Assembly: GCA_025363655.1 (NCBI GenBank)
Contig: JANYDK010000053.1
Coordinates: 1 to 64,000, forward strand
Origin: Deltaproteobacteria bacterium
GTDB lineage: Bacteria; Myxococcota_A; Polyangia; Polyangiales; JADJMO01
Reading direction: 5' to 3'
Length of the DNA stretch: 64,000 nt
The notes beneath the pieces are model-generated. The model was not told where the DNA came from and did not search any database. It worked only from the letters and a program-made list of their open reading frames with translations. Numbering within the stretch: position 1 is the stretch's first letter; every line of letters begins with the position of its first letter. A program made the position numbers and the translations under genes. Of this stretch, positions 1 to 8,796 are shown in pieces.

Positions 1-591
1 GTCGCTGCGCGCGATGACGTCGTTCGGTGAATTGAATTTCTTTCCGCCGTAGTTGTCGACGAAGGTGACAATCGACGAGCCGTCGGCGTTCGAGCGCGAG
101 ACGCGGCGATTGTCGTGCTCGCACGCGAGGAGTCGCCCGGCCGAATCCCAAGCGAGGCCATTCGATTTTCCAGACGCCGGTCGAAATGTGGTGAAGGTGC
201 TCGGTGGAACGAGCTTCCAGATGGTGGCGCCGTCGATGTCGCTGAAGAGGAGATGGCCGGCGGCATTCCAGGTGGTGCCCTCGGTGAACGCGAACGATTT
301 GCCCGGCACCTTGGTCGCGCCGGCGGCGCCTTCGATGGGGTTCACCGACGACCAGTCGGGCGCATCGACGCCGACGTCGACGAGGGCGTCCGAGGTGGCC
401 GTGTCGCTGGCGACCCGAGTATCGTCGATCGCGCCATCTGTCGGCGTCGAGTCTTTCTCGGCGTTGTTCGTGTCGGCCGTTCTGGTGTCGCTCGGATCGA
501 CTGCGCCATCGGGATCGCCTGCCGCCGGCCCGTCCGACGAGGAGCACGAGGCCGAAAGAAGGGCGAGCGCGATGCAGGCGATTCGTTTCAT
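1..591 (-). CDS. SMP-30/gluconolactonase-like lipoprotein (partial)
   Basis: The gene runs off the left edge; the first 197 codons are visible. The N terminus MKRIACIALALLSASC is a lipoprotein signal ending in a cysteine, followed by an Asp/Thr-rich linker to about residue 75. After that come the opening blades of a six-bladed SMP-30-type propeller: EGTTWNAAGHLLFSDIDG matches the EGPxW..G.L.F.DI pattern, and SPNDV near the edge matches the conserved Asn-Asp metal-site segment. Family members hydrolyse sugar lactones or are calcium-dependent esterases. Substrate cannot be told here. The catalytic C-terminal half is outside the window. Confidence 0.8.
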   Translation of the reverse strand, partial: MKRIACIALALLSASCSSSDGPAAGDPDGAVDPSDTRTADTNNAEKDSTPTDGAIDDTRVASDTATSDALVDVGVDAPDWSSVNPIEGAAGATKVPGKSFAFTEGTTWNAAGHLLFSDIDGATIWKLVPPSTFTTFRPASGKSNGLAWDSAGRLLACEHDNRRVSRSNADGSSIVTFVDNYGGKKFNSPNDVIARSD

Positions 592-732
592 CGAGGAAGC
601 GTACCGACGTTGGTCGCCTTTCGCCAACGACGACGTGAAGGAGAGTCATGGGCGATTCGCGCGGATCAAGGACTGCGATGGGAACAGCCTCGGGAGGACT
701 GCAACGACGACCTCAGGCGTTCCGCTCTCCTC

Positions 733-1200
733 GTGATCGATCTCGCCCGCGGCTTCGCGCTTCTCTTCGCCGTCTGGCGCACGCTGCGAGCCCGGGCCTT
801 CGTCCCGATGCTCCTCACCCTCGGCTTCGCGTACGTCGCCGTCCTCGAGGTCATCCTCGGCTTCGGCGCGCGCGATCACGGCTCGGTTCCACCTACCTTC
901 CTCATCGTCCTCATTTTCCTCGGCCCCAGTGGCCTCCCGCGCCTCCCGCACCTCGGGCCGCTGGGCGGATGGCCGCTCGCAAGCTTCGTCGCGCGACATG
1001 GTGAGATGGTGCACCTCGTCGTCGCCACCTGCGCGTCGGCCTGCACCTACCAACTCGGACGCCGATCGCGTGACTTGCGTCCCGAAACCGAGGTGGCGCG
1101 CGCGATCGACGGCGCCGGCACGCAGTTGGTGCTGGTGGCGGTGTTGGAGCTTCTGCTGCTGGTGATCGGCCAGCTGATGGCCTATCTCGAGTCGTCGTAG
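733..1200 (+). CDS. Hypothetical membrane protein
   Basis: A 155-residue reading frame, taken from a GTG start because no in-frame ATG lies near. It holds about three to four hydrophobic segments, including FVPMLLTLGFAYVAVLEVIL near the N terminus, a stretch after SVPPTF, and a very hydrophobic C-terminal helix rich in Leu and Val before QLMAYLESS. I recognise no family. It ends 20 bases before the convergent cytochrome gene. Several antisense frames are also open because of high GC, so the start and even the reality of the gene are uncertain. The membrane-protein composition is the main argument for it. Confidence 0.5.
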   Translation: MIDLARGFALLFAVWRTLRARAFVPMLLTLGFAYVAVLEVILGFGARDHGSVPPTFLIVLIFLGPSGLPRLPHLGPLGGWPLASFVARHGEMVHLVVATCASACTYQLGRRSRDLRPETEVARAIDGAGTQLVLVAVLELLLLVIGQLMAYLESS

Positions 1201-1220
1201 GTCGGTCTCGTTCAGGGCCG

Positions 1221-2402
1221 TCAGGGCGGAGCCGCTCCGTGCGCGATCTCGATTTTCCCATCGATCACCGCATCCAGCTCCGCGCTCGCCCCCGCACCCA
1301 AGCTCTGTACGCGCTGATACACCACTCGCCAGGCAATCTCTCGCTCTTCGGCACCCCCGAGGGTGAGCACTACGCGACTCTCGCTTTCTCCATCGGCGCC
1401 GACGCGATCGTCGAGACGCACCACACGCGCGACCGAGCCCGGAATCTGCGTCTCGTAGACGAAGTGGCGCGCGAGAAATCGAAAGTCGCGCGACAGCGGT
1501 TTCTTGGAATCGCCGACGTAGGCTTCGACCAGGAGGCGCCGAAAGAGATCGCCGGTCGGTACGACGTGTCCGGTGTCGACGAGATCGAGGCGCACTTCGA
1601 TCGATGTCGGGCTCACGCGCTTCGCGGTGACGAGGAGCGACGAGCGCACGAACGCCGGATCGTGCGCCGAATCGAAGCGATGCGAGGCGTGGGTATCTGC
1701 GCTGCTCCCCGTCGTCGGCGAGCCCTGCAGTTTCGGCATGTGACACGACGCGCAGGACGTCTCGGCGGCGCTCGAATGGGCGTGCTCGGTCATCGTCGAT
1801 TGCATCGCTTCCGGCCGTTTGCGAACCGCATGATCGGGAAATGCGAATTCATGGCAAGGCGCGCAGCCGGCCTCGGCGATGACGGCGCCCAGTCGCATCG
1901 CGAGGTGATCTTTCGGAAGCTCTGGCCTCGCCGGGTCGCCTGGATGGGCGGCGTGACACGACGTGCAAGCGATGCCGAGCTCGATCGCCTGCGCGGAGGG
2001 GAGATAGGCCGGATCACCCTCGGGGGCGTGGCAACGTTTGCAGAAGGGGAGGGGGTCGGCCAGCAACGCGGTTTGAAACGACGGGTCGCTGTACGCGGCG
2101 TGGTGAAAAGATGCGCGCCATTCTTCGGCGATGACCGAGTGACATCGAGCACACGATTCGTTTTTCGCGGCACGATCGACGAAGGGTTCGCACGCGATGG
2201 GTGTCGGCTTCCACGCGGCGAGCCATGGGGCGGTCGCGTGCATGGCCGAGGGCGGCGGCGCTGGCGACACGGGAGGAGTCGCCCTCGCCGAGATCTGCGT
2301 TGCAGCCCTCGGTAGGGGCTCGCTCGGGGTGACGATCGTGATCAGTGCGATGAGCGCCATCCCCGCCAACGCCCAATCGGCGTAGAGGATGCGATTGCGC
2401 AA
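1221..2402 (-). CDS. Membrane-anchored five-heme c-type cytochrome
   Basis: About 393 residues with five CxxCH heme-attachment motifs: CARCH, CKRCH, CTSCH, CAPCH and CASCH. An N-terminal hydrophobic segment (DWALAGMALIALITIV) would anchor it with the hemes outside the cytoplasm. The second half, after the last motif, has no heme sites and looks like a beta-rich domain. Family members carry electrons between quinol or periplasmic donors and terminal reductases. No reductase or cytochrome maturation gene is nearby, so its partner is unknown. I chose the TTG start because the frame stays open further upstream only into the divergent neighbour. A start inside the membrane segment is also possible. 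Confidence 0.75.
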   Translation of the reverse strand: MRNRILYADWALAGMALIALITIVTPSEPLPRAATQISARATPPVSPAPPPSAMHATAPWLAAWKPTPIACEPFVDRAAKNESCARCHSVIAEEWRASFHHAAYSDPSFQTALLADPLPFCKRCHAPEGDPAYLPSAQAIELGIACTSCHAAHPGDPARPELPKDHLAMRLGAVIAEAGCAPCHEFAFPDHAVRKRPEAMQSTMTEHAHSSAAETSCASCHMPKLQGSPTTGSSADTHASHRFDSAHDPAFVRSSLLVTAKRVSPTSIEVRLDLVDTGHVVPTGDLFRRLLVEAYVGDSKKPLSRDFRFLARHFVYETQIPGSVARVVRLDDRVGADGESESRVVLTLGGAEEREIAWRVVYQRVQSLGAGASAELDAVIDGKIEIAHGAAPP

Positions 2403-2500
2403 TTCCGAAGCCCCGGCCACGTCTGCGTCATGCCGTTTCGGGGAGCGCCGCGCAATCGGCTTGCGAATCGCCCGTGGCTCTGGCCACACTTCGGCCCACC

Positions 2501-3634
2501 ATGAACCAAAGGTGGCTCCTCCTCCTCGTACCGATGCTCGTCGCTTGCAGTCGCAAGGAGGGAGCGTCGGGCTCGTCGGGAGAGTCACCGAAGCCGGTGG
2601 CGACGGCCGACGAGAAGAAGGAAGCGCCGAGCGCGAAGGCGAAGAAGCCGAAGGACGACGTCGCAGCGGCGGCGGACGCCGGCGATTCCCCCGGAGACTC
2701 GCCGACCGATGCCGATACCCCTTCGGCCGTGTACGACGGCGAGGAGCTGAAGCCGGCGTCGACGAAGTATCCCAATCCCGAGGTGCCGGAGCCTGCCGCG
2801 GTGACCTATGCGCGTTCGGGCCCCGCCGACGCCGGCTTTCAATTTCACCTGACGCCGCTCCCGACGTTGCCGAAGGCGCAGAAGCTGACGCTGACCTACA
2901 AATCGGTCCCGTCGAATTGGACGCCCTACAAAGGCAAGACGGTCAACTACGCCGGGCTTCCGCTCGAATACGTCACTGCGAAGAAATCGGTCGTCCGCGA
3001 CTATCAATATGCCGATGGCCGGCCGGGCGGACATCTCCTCGCAGTGTGGCACGACAAGACGTTCGCCTCTGCGTACGGTGGCCTCGAGTCGGCGGTGCTC
3101 GATACCTCGAACCGCTATGCCTTCACGCAGGCCTCGGCGGTGGACGAGTCGAAGAAGTACGCCACCGACTCGGTCATCCTCGACGTCGACACGCTCGAGA
3201 CCCACCACCTTCCGCTCGTCGATTGCGTCGGGCAAGGACGTTGGATGGGCCCTCGGCTCATCACCTACAGCCCGCCGGCCGACGCCAAAAAGGCGACGCC
3301 GATCTGCGTCTTTTCCCGGACCGGCGAGCTGCTCACGCGGCTCGAGGCGACGCCGCACAAGGCCGCGACCTTCGATTTCTTCGGCGCCCAGCTCGGCGTG
3401 GTGCGTGGCGATCCACACCTGTTCTACGCCGTCGACAGCGGCTCCATCGGCCCGGCCAACGAGCTCTACGTCCTCGATCTACGGACCGGTGACGCGTTTC
3501 GCGCGCACATGCCCGGCGATGTCTACAGCGAGGATTACTTCGACATTTCCGGCTTCACGTTCGCCGACCCGAAGGTCCGCGTGAGTGACGCCGGGGCCTG
3601 GAAGACGGTCACCTTGAAGAAGGACAATCCTTGA
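2501..3634 (+). CDS. Lipoprotein of unknown function
   Basis: A 377-residue protein that begins MNQRWLLLLVPMLVAC, a clear lipoprotein signal (LVAC). A charged Lys/Glu/Asp/Ala linker of about 60 residues follows. The remaining 290 residues are a globular region with repeated strand-like segments such as LLAVWHDKTF, DSVILDVDTL and ELYVLDLRTG, suggestive of a beta-propeller. No enzyme motif is visible. It is divergent from the cytochrome gene (98 bases between starts) and 141 bases upstream of the DUF3160 gene on the same strand, so the two may be co-expressed. Confidence 0.75.
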   Translation: MNQRWLLLLVPMLVACSRKEGASGSSGESPKPVATADEKKEAPSAKAKKPKDDVAAAADAGDSPGDSPTDADTPSAVYDGEELKPASTKYPNPEVPEPAAVTYARSGPADAGFQFHLTPLPTLPKAQKLTLTYKSVPSNWTPYKGKTVNYAGLPLEYVTAKKSVVRDYQYADGRPGGHLLAVWHDKTFASAYGGLESAVLDTSNRYAFTQASAVDESKKYATDSVILDVDTLETHHLPLVDCVGQGRWMGPRLITYSPPADAKKATPICVFSRTGELLTRLEATPHKAATFDFFGAQLGVVRGDPHLFYAVDSGSIGPANELYVLDLRTGDAFRAHMPGDVYSEDYFDISGFTFADPKVRVSDAGAWKTVTLKKDNP

Positions 3635-3775
3635 ACCCGTGCGCGGCGTTCTACGCCATCCATCCGATTCCCGGTCGGCCACGCGGGTCGTCGCGGGCGC
3701 CGAACCGGCCCGGCGGTGGGTCGATGGAAGATCTTTTCGTGTTCGACGTTCCTTGAATGGGGGAAGAATCAACCG

Positions 3776-6331
3776 ATGCGTAAGCTCGCGCTGCTCTCAC
3801 CGTTCGTCCTCGCGTTGTTTCCGTATGCCTGCAGCCCGTCGAATCCGACGACGGTGACTCCCAACGCCCAGGGCGGCGACGATGCGGGGGCATCTGCTCC
3901 GCTGGGGGCCAATTCCGCCTTCGCGCCTCATTGTGCGTCGGCGAGCGCGGCTCCGGCCCCTACCGATGAGCCGGAGACGTACGTCCCCGATCCCGGCGCG
4001 CCGCCGCCGAAGCCGGCGATGTGCGACATCGCGCCGCAGAACCTCGCCGCCGCAGCGAAGGAGATCTTCGCGACGCCACTCACGAAGGCCAACAGTCCCA
4101 CCTGGCCGAAGTGGGATCGCATGAAGAAGCCGGCCTATTTCGATTTGGTGACCAAGCGCTTCGCGCTCTCCAAGTCCGAGCTGGCGGCGCTCGCTCGCGA
4201 CGGTTTCGTCGTCCCCGCGCGGCTCCCGGCCGACAGCTACGCGATGAGCTATCACGAGATCTACCAATCGGAATTGCCACTTTTCGTCTCCATCGACTCG
4301 ATCCTCAATGCCATTTATCTGAGCAACGACAGCCTCCTTCAGACGCTCGAGGTCTCACGGCTTCGTGGCCTCGTCGACAAAGTGCTGACCACCGCGCACT
4401 GCGCGCTCCCGAAGTTCGCGGCGGACTATCCGGGCGAGACGGCGCACGATCTCGATCTCTATCTGACGGTCGCCCGAACCTTGCTCACCGGGGCGCCGGT
4501 GCCGAGCGCGCTCGGCGTCGACGCCGAGGCGAAGGTGCTCGTCGACAAGGCGAACGCGGCGGCGAAGATGGAGACGGTGCAGCTCTTCGGACGCGCGCGC
4601 ACCCTCGACTTCACGCAGTTCACGCCGCGCGGCCACTACGCGGGCGACTCCGACATGCAAGGCTATTTCCGCGCCGGCATGTGGCTCGGGCGGCTCGAGT
4701 GGAACCTCGTCTCGCGCTCGTGTCGCAGCTCGCAACCCGATCCTTCGGCAGATCCGAGCGAGACCCCGCGCGAGGCCGTCGATGCCCTCGCCCTCGCCGA
4801 TCTCGTCGAGAAGGCGGGCGAGCTCCCCGACGTCGGCGCGCTCGATCAGGCCTTCGCCCTCTTGGCGGGTCGCCGGGAAGACGTCTCGCTCGGACAGCTC
4901 GTCGCTTTGCGCAAGAAGGCGGGCATCGATTCGCTGAAGAGCGCGGATGCCGCGAGCAAGCTGAAGGCGGTGATTGGCAATCAATTCCATCGCACCACGC
5001 GCTTTCACTACATGCCTGACGGCACCTCCGAGCTGCCGGTGATCTCGACCTTCCTCGGACCACGCATCGTCCCCGACGGGACGGCGCTGATGCCGCTCGT
5101 GCAGCCGAACGTCCCTGGCCGCGAGAACATCCACGCTGCCGACGTCGCCTACGCGCTCGGTCACGACCGCGCGAAGGCCTACGAGAGCGCCGAGCTCGCG
5201 AAGTTTCCCGCTCTCGCCGCCGGGCTCGAGTCCGCACGCAAGACGTTGACGCCGCCCTTCGCCGGGGAAGATCTCTACGGCGCGTGGCTGACCGCGGTGC
5301 AAGGTCTCTCCGAGGTGCAGGGCGTGCTCCCGTCGTTCGCGAGCACCGATGCGTATCGAGATTTGCGCATCGACTCGGCCATTGCCGGCTTCGGCGAGAT
5401 TCGTCACAACTACGTGCTCATCGCCGCCCAGACCTATTTCCAAGGTGGTTGCGCGACGCCCGACGCCTACGTCGAGCCGGCACCGAAGACGTACGCCGCG
5501 CTCGTCGACTATGCCGCGCGGGGAAGCGCCGCCATCAAGACGCTCGATCCCGACGACGTGACCCACGCCGGCGAATACTTCCAGCGCCTCGGCGCGACGC
5601 TGCGAGTTCTCCAACGCATCCAGAGCGAAGAGCTCGGTGGACATCCGCTGAGCGACGTCGAAAAGCGCTGGCTCTCGTACGTGATGGAGTTCCAAGCCGG
5701 CTCGACCGGAAGCCCGCCGCGTCACGACGGTTGGTACTTCGATCTCTTCCGCGATCGCGAAGAAGGGCTCAAAACCTCGACGTTCGTCGCCGACTATTTC
5801 ACCGGCGCCAGCGTCGCCTACGTCGGTGTCGATCGCGTCGACACGGGCATCTTCGTCGTCGACGTCGGCGGCGCACCGCGCCTGATGGTCGGCCCGGTGG
5901 CGCACGCCTACGAGCACCACGGCGACGGGGGCCCTCGGCTCGACGACGCCGCCGCGCTCAAGCTCGCAAGCAAGGACAAGCCCTCACCGTGGTCCGCCAG
6001 CTACACCATCGCCGCCGTCGCTGCGCCCGATCTCCGCGTCGCCCAAGCCGTCGACGAAAAGCTCGGCGCCAAGGTCTTCGCCCTCGACGTCGACACCACC
6101 AGCGATCCAGGCAAAATCGTCTTCGAGCTCCTCGATCACCACCGGAAGGTGATCGCGAGGAAGGTCGTCGACATCGTGCACGGGAAGACGCGTGTGTCGT
6201 TTCCGACGCCGAAGAGCCCGGTGGAGGGCCTGCACATGCAGCTGGGGGCGTGGAACGTTTGGCTGACGGACGATTATTCGATGGAGCGGTACTTGTACGG
6301 GGCGTATGGGACGTTTGCAGAGGGGCAGTGA
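3776..6331 (+). CDS. DUF3160-family secreted protein
   Basis: An 851-residue protein with a signal sequence (MRKLALLSPFVLALFPYAC) whose cysteine may be lipidated, although the lipobox is not canonical. A purine-rich GGGGGAAG lies about 9 bases before the ATG. The body matches what I know of DUF3160 proteins: early in the domain it reads FDLVTKRFALSKSELAALAR and then YHEIYQSELPLFVSIDSILN, and it continues as a long helical protein with a beta-rich C terminus. The family is common in myxobacteria and some other phyla, and its biochemical role is not established. Length is normal for the family. There is no partner gene downstream to suggest a function. Confidence 0.8.
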   Translation: MRKLALLSPFVLALFPYACSPSNPTTVTPNAQGGDDAGASAPLGANSAFAPHCASASAAPAPTDEPETYVPDPGAPPPKPAMCDIAPQNLAAAAKEIFATPLTKANSPTWPKWDRMKKPAYFDLVTKRFALSKSELAALARDGFVVPARLPADSYAMSYHEIYQSELPLFVSIDSILNAIYLSNDSLLQTLEVSRLRGLVDKVLTTAHCALPKFAADYPGETAHDLDLYLTVARTLLTGAPVPSALGVDAEAKVLVDKANAAAKMETVQLFGRARTLDFTQFTPRGHYAGDSDMQGYFRAGMWLGRLEWNLVSRSCRSSQPDPSADPSETPREAVDALALADLVEKAGELPDVGALDQAFALLAGRREDVSLGQLVALRKKAGIDSLKSADAASKLKAVIGNQFHRTTRFHYMPDGTSELPVISTFLGPRIVPDGTALMPLVQPNVPGRENIHAADVAYALGHDRAKAYESAELAKFPALAAGLESARKTLTPPFAGEDLYGAWLTAVQGLSEVQGVLPSFASTDAYRDLRIDSAIAGFGEIRHNYVLIAAQTYFQGGCATPDAYVEPAPKTYAALVDYAARGSAAIKTLDPDDVTHAGEYFQRLGATLRVLQRIQSEELGGHPLSDVEKRWLSYVMEFQAGSTGSPPRHDGWYFDLFRDREEGLKTSTFVADYFTGASVAYVGVDRVDTGIFVVDVGGAPRLMVGPVAHAYEHHGDGGPRLDDAAALKLASKDKPSPWSASYTIAAVAAPDLRVAQAVDEKLGAKVFALDVDTTSDPGKIVFELLDHHRKVIARKVVDIVHGKTRVSFPTPKSPVEGLHMQLGAWNVWLTDDYSMERYLYGAYGTFAEGQ

Positions 6332-6437
6332 GTCGATCTGGGTCGCGGCATCCTCCGGGGTGACCCCGCCCTACGGCAGAGAAATAGGTCTACCTTCGCG
6401 ATCCTCGGCGCTTGCCGCGCAGAGACAGGAGCCGCGC

Positions 6438-6953
6438 ATGTCTTCCGATTCTCGAATTCCGAAGGCCACACAACAGCCAAGTGATGTGAGCGACCTTCAT
6501 CCGATCAACAAGCTGATCGTCGCCGATCTCGGCAGCGTTTGCATGGTCGGCCTGCTTTTCGGCAGCCTGAGCACTCCGCATCTGGTGCAAACGACCGGCG
6601 CGAATTTCGCCGAGGCGCGTCGCGCGATTTCCGGTGCCCCCGATCTCGACCTTCGCGCGCGAGCATTCCTCGACCTCCTTGCGCACGCGCTCGCCGCTCT
6701 GCCGGACAACTTGCTCGTCAAACCAGCTCCACGCCCGCCCACGCAGGCACCGGCCTGCGAGCTCGACCTCAACTATCTCGAAGTCAAAGGCGAGCTCGCA
6801 TGGCGGGCATCGCTCCGCCGTTGGTCGCAAGTTTTCGCGGGTGCGCAGCCCGCAACGGTGCTGCGCGCCGCGCTCGAAGCCGCTGCGGTCGACGAGCAGG
6901 TCGTCGACGTCGTCGCAGTCCTTCGCGCATTCGTCGCGCCGGATGTGGGCTGA
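6438..6953 (+). CDS. Hypothetical protein
   Basis: A 171-residue protein started at the ATG preceded by CAGGAG at good spacing. There is no signal peptide. One moderately hydrophobic stretch (VADLGSVCMVGLLFGSL) lies near residues 28-45, and the rest is helical and Ala/Leu-rich. I recognise no domain. It is convergent with the BNR lipoprotein, with 24 bases between the two stop codons. Confidence 0.55.
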   Translation: MSSDSRIPKATQQPSDVSDLHPINKLIVADLGSVCMVGLLFGSLSTPHLVQTTGANFAEARRAISGAPDLDLRARAFLDLLAHALAALPDNLLVKPAPRPPTQAPACELDLNYLEVKGELAWRASLRRWSQVFAGAQPATVLRAALEAAAVDEQVVDVVAVLRAFVAPDVG

Positions 6954-6977
6954 TCGATCGGCCGAGTAGCGACGAGA

Positions 6978-8366
6978 CTACTTCGGTTCGACGTACTTCC
7001 AGAGCCCACTACCAATCGTCCCCGCGACAATCACCCACTCGCCCCGACTGGCATCGAACGACGAAGCCATCCCGAAGGGCGCGCCGCCTTCGTGCATGTC
7101 GGGGGGTGTGGCCGCGTAGTCGAAGCTCCATTTCTCACCGCCGATCGGATCGGCGATGGGGGCGCGGCGGAGCTGCGGGCTGCCGGACAAGAAGTTGGTG
7201 TAGATGAAGCGTTCGGTCACCGCGAGGTTCGACATGTCCGATTGCTCGAATTGATGCGGAGGTGACCAGGAGCCGGTGGCGGTGAAGTGCGTCCACGTCG
7301 CTCCGTGATCGGTGCTGCGGGCGCCGTTGGTGCAGCCGGTGGCGAAGATCGTTCCGTCCTTCAAGATCACGTTCTCGTGACTTCCGTGGCAATGCTCGAG
7401 CGTGTCGACCTTGGTCCAGGCGGCGCTGGAGATCGTGCCATCGCGAAACTTCGCCGCTTCGGTGCCGCCGACGCGACCCGCGGTGGTGGTGCGCCAGATG
7501 CCGTTGGCGCCGCCGTTGTCTTGCGCGATGACCGCCCAGGTCGTTCCGCTGATCGGAATCACGTAGTGCGACGTTCCGATGCCGGTCGGCGGCGGATGAA
7601 CGACCCACGTCGTGCCGCCGTCCCACGTCTCGCCGAAGCCGCCGTCGGGGATGTCCTTGAAGTAGTAATGATACGTCGCCAGCACGTGATTGGGCGGATC
7701 GTCCGGGAGAATGCGAATGTGGTAGAGATCGGTGAGCGTCGCGCCGAAGGGGTTGTACGTGCCGAAGGCCTTGTCGGCGGCAGCCGATCGCTTCCAGGTG
7801 ACCCCGCCGTCGGTCGATTTCCACGCGCCGACGGCGCCGTAGCCCGAGGGCGCCCACATCGTCGGAATGGTGCCGGGATCGCGCGCGGGATTGGAGTCGA
7901 TCGATGCCCCCCAGGGGTTACCGGTGATGCCGGCAGTGGTGTTGACGTCGACCCAGGTGTCTCCGAAATCGGTCGAACGATAGACCTTGATCGTCGGTCC
8001 ACCGTTGCTGCCCGCGAATGCGTAGTAGTCACTAGGCCGCACCGGATCGACGAGCACCGTTTGCACGGTGTCGGGGCTGGCGAGGCCCGGGAGCGATCGA
8101 GAGGTCCAGACACCTGCCGGGCACGTGCCAGCGTCGACGCAGGGAGGCGGGTCGTGATGGACGTCGGGCATGGCGCCGTCCTGGAGCGGGCCGGTGTCGG
8201 TGCTCGGTGCGCCGTCGCTCGGGCTGGCGGTGTCGACGGAGCTCGACCCGTCGGTCGCGGCATCGCTCGAAGGGTCGGCTGCGTCGTTGCTGGCGTCGTC
8301 GCCCGAGCCGCCGCACGCGAGGAACACGAGGCCGAGCGCGCACCAGGGCGTCCGAGGGAGATGCAT
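6978..8366 (-). CDS. BNR/Asp-box repeat lipoprotein (sialidase-fold propeller)
   Basis: A 462-residue protein. The start chosen (MHLPRTPWCALGLVFLAC) gives a lipoprotein signal; the open frame continues upstream without a better start. After an Asp/Ser/Thr-rich linker to about residue 80 there are several Asp-box (S-x-D-x-G-x-T-W) motifs: STDFGDTW, STDGGVTW, WDGGTTW and STDHGATW. These mark blades of a sialidase or VPS10-like propeller. The catalytic arginine triad and Tyr/Glu of true sialidases are not evident, so it may be a binding or structural propeller. It is probably surface-anchored. The gene stands alone. Confidence 0.8.
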   Translation of the reverse strand: MHLPRTPWCALGLVFLACGGSGDDASNDAADPSSDAATDGSSSVDTASPSDGAPSTDTGPLQDGAMPDVHHDPPPCVDAGTCPAGVWTSRSLPGLASPDTVQTVLVDPVRPSDYYAFAGSNGGPTIKVYRSTDFGDTWVDVNTTAGITGNPWGASIDSNPARDPGTIPTMWAPSGYGAVGAWKSTDGGVTWKRSAAADKAFGTYNPFGATLTDLYHIRILPDDPPNHVLATYHYYFKDIPDGGFGETWDGGTTWVVHPPPTGIGTSHYVIPISGTTWAVIAQDNGGANGIWRTTTAGRVGGTEAAKFRDGTISSAAWTKVDTLEHCHGSHENVILKDGTIFATGCTNGARSTDHGATWTHFTATGSWSPPHQFEQSDMSNLAVTERFIYTNFLSGSPQLRRAPIADPIGGEKWSFDYAATPPDMHEGGAPFGMASSFDASRGEWVIVAGTIGSGLWKYVEPK

Positions 8367-8457
8367 GCACGGGCTTCCGCAAGGCTCGTGCCCGAGGCGC
8401 GGATGCGTAAAAGTGGCGTAATTCGGCCTTGCCCGTGCCCGTGCTTCGTGGCCCCGA

Positions 8458-8660
8458 CACCCCGATTTGCCGCGGATGGTTTCAGTGAAACGCTTCGGCG
8501 CGGTGGCGTCAGTCGAGCGGCCCGAGCAATGGGGTTGTCGCTGCCCGACACGGCCCGTGTTCACCATGGTTTAGGGCCGAAGACCTCGCCGCTCGAAGTC
8601 CGCCTTTGCAACGATCCCAACGCCGATGCGACGGAGTTGAAATTCGTGAATCCACCGTGA
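8458..8660 (+). pseudogene. Decayed paralogue of the lipoprotein gene at 52071-52616
   Basis: Read codon by codon, this interval contains WGCRCPTRPVFTMV then a stop, and in the next frame PKTSPLEVRLCNDPNADA then ELKFVN. The intact protein at 52071-52616 has WGCGCPTGLVFTMVY, PKTNPLEVRLCTDPNADH and DVKFVN in the same order. So this is the C-terminal half of a second copy, broken by a frameshift and a stop and lacking about 60 bases between the DPNAD and KFVN segments. The upstream half and signal peptide are gone. The left boundary is approximate. Confidence 0.75.
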
Positions 8661-8782
8661 CGTGCATCGAATCGACGTCGCGGCCGAGCGCGCCGGCGAC
8701 GCTGGCGCACTGCACGAACGTGCCGCCGCGTGCTCGGCGTGGTGCGTCGACGGATGCCGCCCTCTCGCGCATACTCTCCTCC

Positions 8783-8790
8783 AAGGAGGT
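8783..8790 (+). promoter_or_regulatory. Strong Shine-Dalgarno site AAGGAGGT
   Basis: A full-length anti-SD match six bases before the ATG at 8797. It decides the start of the alginate-lyase-like gene over the longer open frame that begins at 8662. It is the best ribosome site I noticed in the window. Confidence 0.8.
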
Positions 8791-8796
8791 GCAGCG

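Noticed and set aside
646-1746. A 366-codon minus-strand frame overlapping the cytochrome and the membrane protein
   Set aside because: It is mostly Arg/Ser/Ala-rich sequence with no motif and overlaps the cytochrome C terminus in another frame.
6352-6370. Small hairpin CGGGG-TGA-CCCCG after the DUF3160 gene, considered as a terminator
   Set aside because: The stem is only five base pairs with no U tract, and such stems are expected by chance at this GC content.
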